This document shows positions 1 through 8,771 of a stretch of 64,000 nt of DNA, one piece after another. Origin of the DNA: Calendula officinalis (taxonomy: Eukaryota; Streptophyta; Magnoliopsida; Asterales; Asteraceae); the NCBI GenBank assembly GCA_963853835.1, contig OY970830.1, forward strand, positions 30,651,966 through 30,715,965, given 5' to 3'. The notes under the pieces are model-generated. The model was not told where the DNA came from. It did not search any database and saw only the letters and a program-made list of their open reading frames with translations. How positions within the stretch are numbered: position 1 is the first letter of the stretch; every line of letters starts with the position of its first letter. The position numbers were made by a program, and so were the translations under genes.

Positions 1-394
1 CATGACATCCAAATTTCCAGTATGTGTCTTGCTTCCCTTGCACATACAAAATGGAAAGAAATTCGAAACATTCCTATACAGTAGAAACACCAATATTTCA
101 TTAACATTGCAGAACCTGAGGTTTGGTTTCAAGGATATATGAGATTGATTACCGAAACAAATCATCTTATTAATTAAAGCACTTTTGAATGATCAGCTTG
201 CAACTCTTATTTGAAACTATATATTTGATTATTTCAAAAAGCACAAGTAGTTTTGATAGGCAATCTCGAACACCATCTTAACTAATTAAGCACAAGTGGT
301 TTGATGTTTGTTAAATAAAGGACAGTAAATGACAACTCTGGTGAATTAAATAATTAGCTTTGCATATATATATATATATATTACATTATTACCC

Positions 395-470
395 TCATCT
401 AGGAGCATGATCCTGTCTAGGGCCCGAATAATACCATCTTCATCTTCCAACCAAAAAGCCCGTTTAGATC
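395..470 (-). pseudogene. open coding-like fragment, unrecognised
   Basis: Read on the minus strand this stretch stays open and looks protein-coding in composition, with a run rich in acidic residues (around KRAFWLEDEDGII then LDRIMLLDEG). I do not recognise the protein. It lies next to other exon fragments on the same strand, so it is probably another piece of the same composite of captured gene parts, but it could be a chance open frame. The 5' side of the fragment is cut by the duplicated block at 481-648. Confidence 0.25.
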
Positions 471-480
471 GTATGCCAAA

Positions 481-648
481 TTTATTAGAATAAAAAATAA
501 GGTTTGATCTGGAGATGAGAAACCCTAAGTAAAATTAGCAAAATTTTTAGGATAAAAAATAAAGTTTGATTTGGAGATGAGAAACCCTATAGACAAACCC
601 TACAAAATTGGAAGAACAAACGTGGGCATTGTTGACGTGTTGAGGACA
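481..648 (+). repeat. perfect segmental duplicate of 2298-2465 with 12 bp flanking repeats
   Basis: Positions 478-648 match 2295-2465 base for base in the same orientation (171 bp including three flanking A residues). The copy at 481 is bordered on both sides by the 12 bp string CGTATGCCAAAT (470-481 and 649-660). The copy at 2298 lacks these flanks, so it is the probable source. Inside the unit, two diverged ~60 bp halves both contain GGAGATGAGAAACCCTA. No transposon ends are visible at the borders. A templated patch inserted during repair of a staggered break would explain the structure. Confidence 0.85.
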
Positions 649-853
649 CGTATGCCAAATGCAAATTTGATTGCCTATTTAATTACAGTAGAAAAAATTG
701 TTCCAGGGAATTAGTGATAAGAATGTTCTCCAACAGGCAACAACAACAATTTTTATTTCCAGTTGACACATACGATCCAGCATCCCTGCCTAATAATATA
801 TTAGGGAAGCAACTATAAGAAAATATATACACGTATAATTGTTTTTATATAAC

Positions 854-1206
854 CTCATTTTCAGCAGCTTGTTTTAAATCCTTAATGCGAGATTGAAGTG
901 TGTCATACTGAGATAGTGGTTACTGCCTTATGGCAACTGTTTCCACATGTCTTGGAGGAAGCTGATCAAAAGAATAACATTAAACTAAGTTATAGGTCAA
1001 ACTGGTATTCGGGTAATATTCACATGTTTTTTACTTCAAACTAAGAAGGTAATTAAGTAAACATCTAGAAAACCAACTTAGTCGATTAAACTATTGTAAA
1101 ACCAGACCACTTAATGTTGCCCCAACAACTAAAGATGAAATAGTTGCCACCGAAATAATTTGTGGTAAATTCGGGTCTATCATTTCTGAGGCCATATCTC
1201 CTGTAG
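854..1206 (-). pseudogene. two exon remnants of an unrecognised protein with a membrane segment
   Basis: Minus-strand exon-like blocks lie at 1103-1206 and 854-961. Each is bordered by an AG acceptor-like and a GT donor-like site. The first encodes MASEMIDPNLPQ followed by a hydrophobic stretch (IISVATISSLVVGATLSGL), a plausible membrane segment. The second encodes LPPRHVETVAIRQ, then an in-frame TAA, then a hydrophilic helix-like stretch (QYDTLQSRIKDLKQAAENE). The stop inside the second block argues for a dead copy. The two blocks read like one plant protein, but I cannot name it. They sit 3' of the ATCase and esterase fragments on the same strand. Confidence 0.45.
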
Positions 1207-1292
1207 CTAAAACGTAAGAAGCTAATTAAGTAAACATCAACAAACAAAGTTACTCGATTAAACAATGGAAACACAAAACCAACTTACTCTAC

Positions 1293-1405
1293 CTTTGACA
1301 ATCCCCAGCATTTATAATAGGAATGTCAGTTGTAATGGCTGCTTTTCTAGAAGCACCACTTTCAAAGTGCCTCATCACAATTATATCCGAACACCCTTTA
1401 ACATT
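1293..1405 (-). pseudogene. aspartate carbamoyltransferase (PYRB) exon fragment
   Basis: The minus strand encodes a stretch containing SDIIVMRHFESGASRKAA, then IPIINAGD, ending at a GT donor-like site. This matches the conserved ATCase segment around the carbamoyl-phosphate site in plant and bacterial pyrimidine synthesis enzymes (family form: DIIVMRHFESGAA..., then NAGDGPGQHPTQ). Only this exon is present. The expected continuation after NAGD is not seen downstream, where fragments of an unrelated protein lie instead. It is therefore an orphan exon rather than a working gene. The product in an intact gene would catalyse the committed step of pyrimidine synthesis in plastids. Confidence 0.7.
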
Positions 1406-1770
1406 TATAGTCATATCATATTCATATACAACAAAAGAAAAAGAACAACCTCAAAATCTTCAAACTTTCAACTTTATTTCCTTTTGATTAGAAAGCTTTT
1501 AGTCTGCATCAGTTTACCCAAACACTAAAATTGGTCATTGCATCAGTTTACCATAACTAATTCAATATATAATAATTCAATAATCGCAAGTCGCTAACAT
1601 TTATCATCACTAATCAATACCAACTAAATCATTTGGTAAATTATATTTTGATCTTATCAAGGAATTATAAGCTATCAACTAAATTATTGTATTTAAAAGA
1701 GATAAACGTTTATGAGTATAATACTTCTCATGAAACTCAAACTAATAAAATTTTGTCGCCATACATATAC

Positions 1771-1975
1771 CTGCCAAAGCTCTTCTTATAATAATGTTTC
1801 CAATTGAGTGCCCAACAAAACTGAGTTTAACATTTTTAAGGTCCTGGATCTGAAGGATTTATCCATTTTATTTTTTAAAAAAGCAAAGACTTCTTTAGCT
1901 AATCCTATTCCCATGTCCCTGAAATCGCTCCGTTGACTTTTGACATTAAACACTTGATTTTTTTAAGTAAATCAT
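1771..1975 (-). pseudogene. FAM135/DUF676-type serine esterase fragment with frameshifts
   Basis: The minus strand carries pieces of the alpha/beta-hydrolase core of the plant FAM135-like (DUF676) putative serine esterases. They are IKCLMSKVN, then SDFRDMGIGLAKEVFAFLK, then LKNVKLSFVGHSIGNIIIR with the nucleophile elbow GHSIG, then a GT donor. The three pieces lie in different reading frames, so at least two frameshifts have occurred, one near 1935 and one near 1843. A real gene of this family has several hundred residues and many exons; only this one is visible. It is a non-functional fragment lying beside the ATCase and unknown fragments on the same strand. Confidence 0.7.
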
Positions 1976-2023
1976 CAGATGAAGATTAACCTAATTAAGT
2001 AAAAGATTTACCTGCGCCAATTT

Positions 2024-2110
2024 GGGTTCGACTCCTTCAACACTGGTTTCCCAATAATATCACAAAATCATTTCTAAGTTCAATCAATTTTTGCTCCATC
2101 TTCCAACAGC
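2024..2110 (-). pseudogene. possible further exon fragment, unrecognised
   Basis: A minus-strand block ends at a donor-like GTAAAT (ending TTGGCGCAG before it) and starts after an AG. One frame reads WKMEQKLIELRNDF and another reads YYWETSVEGVEPKLAQ, so a frameshift or stop interrupts it. I cannot assign it to a family. It lies just upstream of the esterase fragment and may belong to the same captured block or form its leader. Confidence 0.25.
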
Positions 2111-2297
2111 CTGCGATACAAATTATACACATAATCAGAAAGCATTTTCTAAAGCAACTTACGAACGAATAAATGATTCTGATTCAGATCTTCTAGGTTC
2201 AATATAACCAAGAATTTTGGAATTGTTGATTAGGGTTTAAATTATAGTTTCGCCAATTGAGGAAGGAAGAAAAAACGTGAAAGTAAAATCAGCAAAA

Positions 2298-2465
2298 TTT
2301 ATTAGAATAAAAAATAAGGTTTGATCTGGAGATGAGAAACCCTAAGTAAAATTAGCAAAATTTTTAGGATAAAAAATAAAGTTTGATTTGGAGATGAGAA
2401 ACCCTATAGACAAACCCTACAAAATTGGAAGAACAAACGTGGGCATTGTTGACGTGTTGAGGACA
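2298..2465 (+). repeat. source copy of the 171 bp perfect duplication
   Basis: This is the second copy of the block found at 481-648 (identical over 2295-2465). Here it is embedded in longer unique sequence with no flanking direct repeat, which marks it as the likely template. It lies between the fragment cluster and a possible Helitron end at 2548. Confidence 0.85.
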
Positions 2466-2514
2466 AGTGGCCAGAAAAGCCGATATGTCAGGTGAATTAT
2501 GACATGGCATTGTT

Positions 2515-2548
2515 GACGTGTAACCTTTTCTTTTATTAGAGATAAAGA
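2515..2548 (-). mobile_element. possible Helitron 5' terminus (minus orientation)
   Basis: On the minus strand the sequence beginning at 2548 reads TCTTTATCTCTAATAAAAG. It starts with TC and is preceded by A, as expected for a plant Helitron 5' end. It would place the gene fragments at 395-2110 inside a Helitron pointing left, a class known to collect exons. No matching CTRR-plus-hairpin 3' end was found within 1-860; it may lie off the window. This is a candidate only. Confidence 0.35.
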
Positions 2549-2707
2549 TTGCACTTTATAACAACTTGAACACCCTTTTAAGTGTTTTTAAGAGGCAAAA
2601 AATCAGTTTGCAAAAGCTTGTGACAAGGGTGTTTTTGAAACAACATAAGTTGTTTCAAATAAGCATCAAATGAAACATGCCATTACTATTGATTCCACGG
2701 AGATATT

Positions 2708-2855
2708 TGAAAAGGGAGATGATTTATGTACCACATAAATTACTTCTTCCACCACAACGTGTGCTTTGATAGACCTGTACTACATGCATTAATTTTTATA
2801 TACTGTGGTGAGTGGAATAACTTATGTGATATATAAATCATCACCCTTTCAAAAA
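2708..2855. mobile_element. foldback MITE, GGGAGATGATTTAT family
   Basis: The left arm (AAAGGGAGATGATTTATG, then ACCACATAAATTACTTC, then CCACCACA) is answered by a right arm which, reverse-complemented, reads TTTGAAAGGGTGATGATT and on through the same order of motifs. The arms are about 48 bp with a short centre, so nearly the whole element can fold back. A related element sits in the AMMECR1-like gene at 35590-35722, sharing GGGAGRTGATWT and CACCACA. I cannot fix the target-site duplication. Confidence 0.55.
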
Positions 2856-2896
2856 AAGGCATTTTACGAAGACATGCACAATTGGCAACTCAAACT

Positions 2897-3420
2897 TCTT
2901 TATATATATTAAAAGAAAGTTTTTTTTGAAATCTTTAAAGGCATGTCATAATGGCACATCATACCTTATGCCATGTATGATGCCACTTGGCACTTAAATG
3001 CCAAGTCATTATTGCCACCTAAAAGTCCACATATGCACTTTTAAGCCACCTCACTTTTATTGACCTTTATAGGAACCAACTCCTATATTTTACTAAATGT
3101 AAACGTAAATACGTGCAAATCTTTTCTATTTCATGTTATACGATATAACACTTAGTTATATTTTTTGGTTATATCTTTTCTAAATGCAATGCAATGGAAT
3201 ATTAAGGTTGTAACTGTCCACATAAACAATCTTAAATGTAAATATGTGTAGATCTTTTCTATTTCATGTTATACGATAGAACACTTGGTTATATTTTTTG
3301 ATGATTGTTATTGTTAAAACTGACGGTTACATTAAGTTTTAATTTATAATAATCAGTGTCAAAAAAGATTCTTTATCTTTATATATATTAAACTAAAGTT
3401 TTTTTTGAAATCTTGACATG
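2897..3420 (+). repeat. two related Helitron-like 5' ends 479 bp apart
   Basis: The strings TCTTTATATATATTAAA at 2897 and 3376 are each followed by nearly the same ~60 bases: (A/C)(A/T)(G)AAAG, a T-run, GAAATCTT, then a GCATGTCAT-like stretch and a CACATCATnCCTTATGCC motif. TC starts and AT-rich leaders of this type are typical of plant Helitron 5' ends. The second is preceded by A as expected, the first by T. No convincing 3' hairpin end was paired with either one. The rest of 2856-4046 is AT-rich with no gene visible. Confidence 0.3.
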
Positions 3421-4046
3421 TCATGTTAGTTATGTCACAATAGCACATCATTCCTTATGCCATATATGAAGCTTATGTGTACGCTCAATATCTATGTGTC
3501 ATCACGCTTATGTGTATACGTATAATCAATGTGATATTTACTTATGTGTACAAGCATCTTGTAACGTTATGTCATAATAAAATTGCATTAAGACACCAAT
3601 TAAAAGCTTACTTATGTCTACCCGTTATGGTGTATGTGAAATTAATGACATATTAAAAGCCATGTAACTTGTGCGTGTCTACTCTATCTATTTCGTTCTA
3701 ACAAATAGTCTTTTTGTATGTTCAAATGTATAAATTATCTTTATGAATAACTTACCAGATATTAATCAGTTTTATAATAACATTAATTACAATATAATGT
3801 GTCCAAAATTGATTTATTATGAGCTTCTAATTATAATATATTGTGTCTAAAACTATTAAAGGTGCGATGTTATTATAATAAGTCGTTATTCCGCACCTGC
3901 ATTTTACTTCCGGCTGGATACCTCCACTTTTTTAAAATTAAATTACTATACGATATGATTTAATTCCCGTGAAATGTGGCCCATTACATAGCTGATTTGC
4001 TTAAATTTAAACATCATGGCATAGTACTAAAGTCGGTTTCCTTTTT

Positions 4047-4616
4047 CTATGTAACTCGTACATAGTGATTTTGCTCCCTAATTATTAGCATATTCGGTTT
4101 AATTCTTAGCTGATTGTCATTCCTATTTATTTTCAATCCACCCTTCACAGCTTCACTGACTCTGCTTCTACCATCGTCGCCAACGCCAATATTATTGGTA
4201 GTAGGAGTTATTGGTAAAGTGTCGTCACTGGCTCTGTAGCCTGTATATCTAATTGCAATACCAAGTGGCCCCTGAATAGACATTGTTAACCAGCTAAATG
4301 AAGCCAAATTCTTTTCCATTTCGGTTGGGAGAATTTCTAATAATACCATAATAATATTGTTGGGAGTAGGAGTTATTGGTAAAGTGTTGTCACTGGCTCT
4401 GTAGCGTGTATATCTAATTGCAATACCAAGTGGCCCCTGAATAGACATTGTTAACCAGCTAAATGAAGCCAAATTCTTTTCCATTTCGGTTGGGAGAATT
4501 TCTAATAATACCATAATAATGTTAGCAAAGTGATTACCACAAATATTTTCACGTTTCAGTCGGATTGATTTTTGTCTGTGACCACATGTTGCAGGCTGGA
4601 GAAAACTTTTATGCAA
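4047..4616 (-). CDS. open frame of 189 codons with in-frame 165 bp tandem duplication, unrecognised
   Basis: An uninterrupted minus-strand frame spans two copies of a 165 bp unit (4188-4355 and 4353-4520, offset exactly 165). Because 165 is divisible by three, the duplication repeats 55 residues in frame, and each copy contains LEILPTEMEKNLASF then GPLGIAIRYT. The two copies differ at only a few bases. I recognise no family, signal peptide or domain. The start is unsupported by any promoter signal seen. It may be an exon of a lost gene, a transposon remnant, or a chance frame kept open by the duplication. Confidence 0.25.
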   Translation of the reverse strand: MHKSFLQPATCGHRQKSIRLKRENICGNHFANIIMVLLEILPTEMEKNLASFSWLTMSIQGPLGIAIRYTRYRASDNTLPITPTPNNIIMVLLEILPTEMEKNLASFSWLTMSIQGPLGIAIRYTGYRASDDTLPITPTTNNIGVGDDGRSRVSEAVKGGLKINRNDNQLRIKPNMLIIREQNHYVRVT

Positions 4617-4985
4617 TGATTGGAAGCAAACGATGCTAATATTTTTTTAGTTTCATGAGAGAAATCAGTCACAACAGCCCTGTGGGTCCTACTTATTTCG
4701 CCCAACATCCACTATTTGATCAGGTATGTGTGGTTACGTGTTATTTTTACTCGAGCGGGGTTGACCCATTTGAGTAAATGATTGCCGTAGATGAAATTGG
4801 TTAATGCTTGGTTTGGTTCAGCTGGCAATATGACACTATTACACCATGATCCTCACCATAATATTCAGTTGGGAAGATGGTTCATCTTTTTTAACGCAAC
4901 TACTATCCGAATGCAGTTTATGTGAATTTTATGCATTTTACACTATATCCCTTTTGAGCCATGTAACTCAATTAAATACACTACT

Positions 4986-5082
4986 GTCCCTTCGGGGACA
5001 TCCGATAAAATTAGAACGATACAGAGAAGATTAGCATGGCCCCTGCGCAAGGATGACACGCACAAATCGAGAAATGGTCCAA
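4986..5082 (+). ncRNA. U6 snRNA retropseudogene
   Basis: The sequence matches spliceosomal U6 from its first base: the GTCCCTTCGGGGAC 5' stem-loop, the ACAGAGA box, the AGC triad, the GATGACACGCA segment and the 3' GGTCC. One substitution is visible against the usual plant form (AAATTAGAACG for AAATTGGAACG). The copy is bordered by a perfect 16 bp direct repeat, AATTAAATACACTACT, at 4970-4985 and 5083-5098. The usual T-run terminator after GGTCCAAA is missing. No plant USE promoter element is seen upstream, although a TATA-like string lies near 4953. This is the footprint of RNA-mediated insertion, so a dead copy is most likely. Confidence 0.85.
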
Positions 5083-5099
5083 AATTAAATACACTACTC

Positions 5100-5202
5100 T
5101 ATTTGACCAATTTGGTGTTGCATATAACATAAAGGTCATGGGTTCAAGCCCTGGTGGGGGCAAAGTGGAGTAGATTAGGTATCGTTCAAAAAAAAAAAAA
5201 GA
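5100..5202 (+). mobile_element. tRNA-derived SINE remnant with A-tail
   Basis: A Pol III B-box-like GGTTCAAGCCC lies within CATGGGTTCAAGCCCTGG. It is followed about 40 bases on by a run of 13 A residues ending near 5201. The order (B box, short body, A tail) fits a 3'-intact SINE. The A box region is not clear. It begins directly after the downstream repeat of the U6 copy. Confidence 0.4.
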
Positions 5203-5364
5203 TGTTCAATTTTCATCTGCAATTTTGTAGTTATTTATGTTCAGATGAATTAGGGTTTATGTGTTTGCTTTAATTTTCAAGTACGGATTGTATATTTGAT
5301 GATAACGAGACAAATTTCACACATGTTTACTTGATTTGTTGTTAGAGCTTATAATCATGGGCAT

Positions 5365-5470
5365 TTTCAGATCAAGATCATGGATGGCAAGTTTCTAGAT
5401 TGTATTGTTGAAGGACTAAAGAATAATTGGGATCGTCCGGGGTTTGACTCCGACCTTGCTCATCTTTTCT
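5365..5470 (+). pseudogene. coding-like fragment, unrecognised
   Basis: The plus strand reads MDGKFLDCIVEGLKNN, then WDRPGFDSDLAHLF, then a stop. The composition looks coding, but I do not recognise a family, and it is not part of the phosphofructokinase that follows. It may be another captured fragment. Confidence 0.2.
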
Positions 5471-5747
5471 AAGACTGTCAGAAGAATTTTTAATTATTTA
5501 AACTAAATTTTATAATTATAAAATTCAAAAATTAAAAAATCCCCCTTATTATGATATAATTACTTTATATCCCACCCCTGTTTTGCATCCTATTTTCAAC
5601 CATGCCACACTAGAAATTTTTGTTAAGAAAATAAAACCCGAGTAGCTAGATGATGTTGTCAACATAATACTTTCCTTACTGGTTAGTAAGTGTACACGTT
5701 AGTAAATTAATTTATCAAAATCTTTTCTTTTAAATTTTTTGTTTCAG

Positions 5748-5922
5748 ACTTCGTCTCAACGTATGCAACTCTTGCAAGTTATGTGGATTTATGTTTAATA
5801 CCCAAATCACCATTCTTCATGGAAGGTGAGACGTTTGAGTTTGTTGAAAAACAACTAAAAGAAAACGGGCACATGCTTACTATTGTAGTTGAAGGAATGG
5901 GTGAAGGGTTTCTTGCACAAAA
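5748..5922 (+). pseudogene. ATP-dependent 6-phosphofructokinase exon, interrupted by a Helitron
   Basis: After an AG acceptor the frame reads YATLASYVDLCLIPKSPF, then a segment with FEFVEKQLKENGHMLTIV and EGMGEGFLAQ. This is the conserved plant PFK region (family form: YATLAS, CLIPE, FEFxEKRLKENGHMVIVVAEGAGQ). The exon is cut at 5922 by the Helitron 5' end. When the Helitron is removed, the frame resumes at 25311 with NKLLKDGG then MLLSY and a stop, resembling the family motif NKLLLDVGLWLS. About a dozen residues usually lying between the two parts are missing, and no other PFK exons are recognisable nearby. It was therefore probably a dead fragment before the Helitron arrived. Confidence 0.7.
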
Positions 5923-6030
5923 TCTATACTATATTATAAAGCATTTACCCCTTCCATAATTAGCAAGGCTTAAAATTCAGCCAACACACTTGCTAATTAT
6001 GGAAATATTTAGGGTTTAAAAAGTTTGTTT

Positions 6031-6101
6031 CTGGCCAGAATCGAACACGGAACCATAGTAACAAGGAAGAAAGACTTACCAGCTGCACTACGAGGACTCA
6101 T
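6031..6101 (-). repeat. tRNA-like Pol III promoter remnant
   Basis: The minus strand reads AGTCCTCGTAGTGCAGCTGG, then TAAGTC, and about 35 bases on CGTGTTCGATTCTGG. These resemble A and B boxes of a tRNA or tRNA-derived SINE. It cannot be folded into a full cloverleaf by eye, so I call it a remnant. It lies inside the Helitron. Confidence 0.35.
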
Positions 6102-6546
6102 GTTTAATATATGAAGAACTCCTTAGTTAAATGCTACTCGCCGTGATATTTTCATAAACACCGCCCATTGTATTCTCTTCATAAACACCGCCCATCGTAT
6201 TCTCTTCTTGCCTGCCTGTACACAATCGAGGTTCTCTTGGGTAATGAACGGTCTGTTTGCGTATTGGGAACTGAAATGATGCTTTGGAAACCAACTATGA
6301 TTCAGCTTAAAAATCGATTCCTCTCTCTGAATCCCTTTGCCCAACCCACCCTACCTTCACGCACTTGAAGCGTTTCATTTTGATCCAGTTTCCCCCATCA
6401 ACATCGTTCTTCTCTCGCTGGTAAGCTCCTTAATCGTCTATCTCTGTTCCTTTTATTTTCTCGATTCAAGTCTTCTGTTGGCCTGATGCATGTTGTCTTC
6501 TTGTATGATTCATGCTAATTTTAGGGTTTTCAGAGTGAGAATTGAT
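6102..6546 (+). pseudogene. captured gene 5' part inside Helitron (possible)
   Basis: This segment holds a 27-29 bp near-tandem repeat (around CATAAACACCGCCCATYGTA at 6152-6200), then pyrimidine-rich leader-like DNA. An exon/intron-like boundary, CGCTG then GTAAGC, lies near 6420. The 16 kb LTR element landed in the presumed intron, which resumes at 22746. No protein family is recognised. The layout of 5' exon, donor and later exon-like blocks at 23-25 kb suggests that the Helitron carries pieces of a spliced gene. Confidence 0.3.
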
Positions 6547-6551
6547 GAATT

Positions 6552-8756
6552 TGTAACGCCCTGAAATTTTAATAATTAAATAATATTAATTTAGTCGACA
6601 TATTTAAATTTAAAATGAATATGTAGTATTTAGTAACTTATTTATTATAATGAAGCTAGACGGTTTGTATTAATTAGGCGACATGTAGTTAGATGGTTCG
6701 TATTAGTTAGACGACTTATAGTTCGACGGTTCATTTTTACCAGGCGTTATATGAGTTAATAAGGCTTTAAATACGTAGACACGTTAATGATTAGACATTT
6801 TAATTTAATGGACGTTTGTATTTTATTAATTCAATTAAATAGTTCATCTTGTAATTTGGACTGATTAGTTTATCGTAAGAGTTGAGTGGTATTCTTTTGA
6901 GTCGGGCCTGCTGAAGGCAAATGCCAAAGCCTAATCTTTTGTTTTCGAAGTTTTAATGGTGACGGGCCAATTGTCAAATAATTGTTGGGCTAGAGAACCT
7001 AGGCGGGCTTGAGGTCTAACCTTTGTTAAAACCCAAACCCCTACTTTTCTCCCTTCCCTCATTCGTTCAAATGAAATCCACCGCCTCCCCCTTGATAATT
7101 CTCGGCGACCAGCGATCCAAAAAGGGAGATTCCGTCGAATTGAATCTGTATTATATATTTATAATGAGCTAGTTTAGGCCACGTGTGACTGGTGATTATT
7201 CTTGAAGCATGAGGCGGTAATTTCAAAATCAAAGAAGGTCACGTGGAGAAGCAGCAATTTAATATCAAGGCAAGCTAATACCAAAGCAGGTAGGTGAACG
7301 AATTGTGAGCTTGAATCCTCATTTCGTTTCGGTAGTTTTTGTTTTCCCTATCCTATTAAATTGAGTATTGTTTCTGTACAGGTTTAAATGTGTTGAGGGT
7401 TGGGAATGACACTCGGGTTTCGGTGTCGGGTTCGTTTTTTTAAGGTTTAGTTGAGCTGCTTTTTGGACAGTTTGTTTTCGCGATGTTCAAGCCTGTTTTT
7501 GACCCGTTTCGAATCTGAATCCGGGCTCCGGGTCTTCTAGACTTCTGTAGCCCGTCATTGTACCTTTCCGCCCATATTTTTAAATAATGTATTGGAGTCA
7601 CGGTTCTCAAGTTATGGGCATTTTAATACGGGTCTGCAGTGCTGAAACTCAGTCTTAAACAACTCTGTTGCAGACCTGTTCCGGGACCCTTCGGGGCAGA
7701 ACCGAGCCGAACTTTGTGAAGACAAATTGTAGCGTTAGGTGTCTTTTAACTGCTGTAAAAATTTGGGATCTTTCCGAATAACGGTTTGAGAGTTATAACC
7801 GTTACGATAAGTGGTCGCGGGTTGGGCAGATTCTGATTTTGTTGGTATTTTGAGGTCGGCTTTTGACTAGGGTTTTATTGTAAATGTGATATAGGTCAGG
7901 GAGTGTCTCGGTTCTGATTTTTGGCTGTTGCGTGGATGTTTGGAAACTAGCAAAGCTAAGGTGAGTATTCTCACCGTGTATTCAGTTATAACGATACGTG
8001 CATGACTCATATGGTTAACTGTTTTGATCTGTTGTACTTTCTGTGTGTTGATCTGTTATCTGAGTGACTGTTTTTGCATACTACTGATCTGAGACGGACG
8101 TGCCGAGTATCTGAGCCGGTACCAAGTCATTTTGTGCTACTAAGTGATAGGGATATCTGTGTGGTTTATGTTAGGAGTTGAAAACATAAAAATAATTAAT
8201 AAATCTCAGTGGAAATTCTGTGTGGTGGCCTGAGTGCCAAATTCTGTGTGGGCCCTTGTGGCAAATTCTGTGTGGGCCCTTGTGGCAAATTCTGTGTGGG
8301 CCCTTGTGGCATTTTAGTGTAAGGAGAGGCGAGGTTGATCTCTCGACTCGAGTTACACAAGCGCGCTATATAAATTTAAAAGATAAAAAAAATGAGAAAT
8401 TAACTTAGTGGTAAATGATTAGGAGTTCACCTGTGTGCCCTCATGTATTGTATGTTGTAGTTGTTTGCATTTTGAGTTTATTCACTCAGCTTCCCCGCTG
8501 ACCCAAAAACTCCCTCCCATTTTTCAGGTACTAGCAAAGGAAAGGAGAAGGTGGATGGTTGACTGCTGTATTACTTCTTAGTGCTGGTGTGAAACGTTTT
8601 TATTATTTCAAAACTCTGAATTTTATTTAAGACATTTCCGCATTAAATAGATTTTATATTAAATAATTGTTTTGGGGGATTATTTATGGGACCTTTTTTT
8701 TATTTAAATTTTGAATTTAAAAATTTTAAAAATCTTGTAAATTTTAGGGTGTTACA
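6552..8756 (+). repeat. 5' LTR of the LARD element (2205 bp)
   Basis: It starts TGTAACGCCCTGAAATTTTA and ends TTAGGGTGTTACA. It is 472 bp shorter than its partner. It lacks a 445 bp block present at 20829-21273, and it has three rather than four copies of a 24 bp unit (8238-8309, each CAAATTCTGTGTGGGCCC plus TTGTGG). The rest aligns closely with the 3' LTR, with scattered substitutions. Confidence 0.9.
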
Positions 8757-8759
8757 AGT

Positions 8760-8771
8760 TGGTATCAGAGC
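8760..8771 (+). other. primer binding site of the LARD element
   Basis: TGGTATCAGAGC lies three bases after the 5' LTR end. It matches the 3' end of initiator-Met tRNA used by most plant LTR elements. The 8772-10693 interior that follows is very AT-rich with no coding signal. A string GAGGACGAG followed by CAAGTGGAGTTGAG at 10579-10606 resembles the sequence just before the 3' LTR. Confidence 0.8.

Noticed and set aside
4846..5034. 62-codon plus-strand frame overlapping the U6 copy
   Set aside because: It reads into the U6 sequence, which is non-coding RNA.
4986..5082. Functional U6 gene
   Set aside because: No USE element at the expected upstream distance, no T-run terminator, and flanking target duplications indicate a retrocopy.
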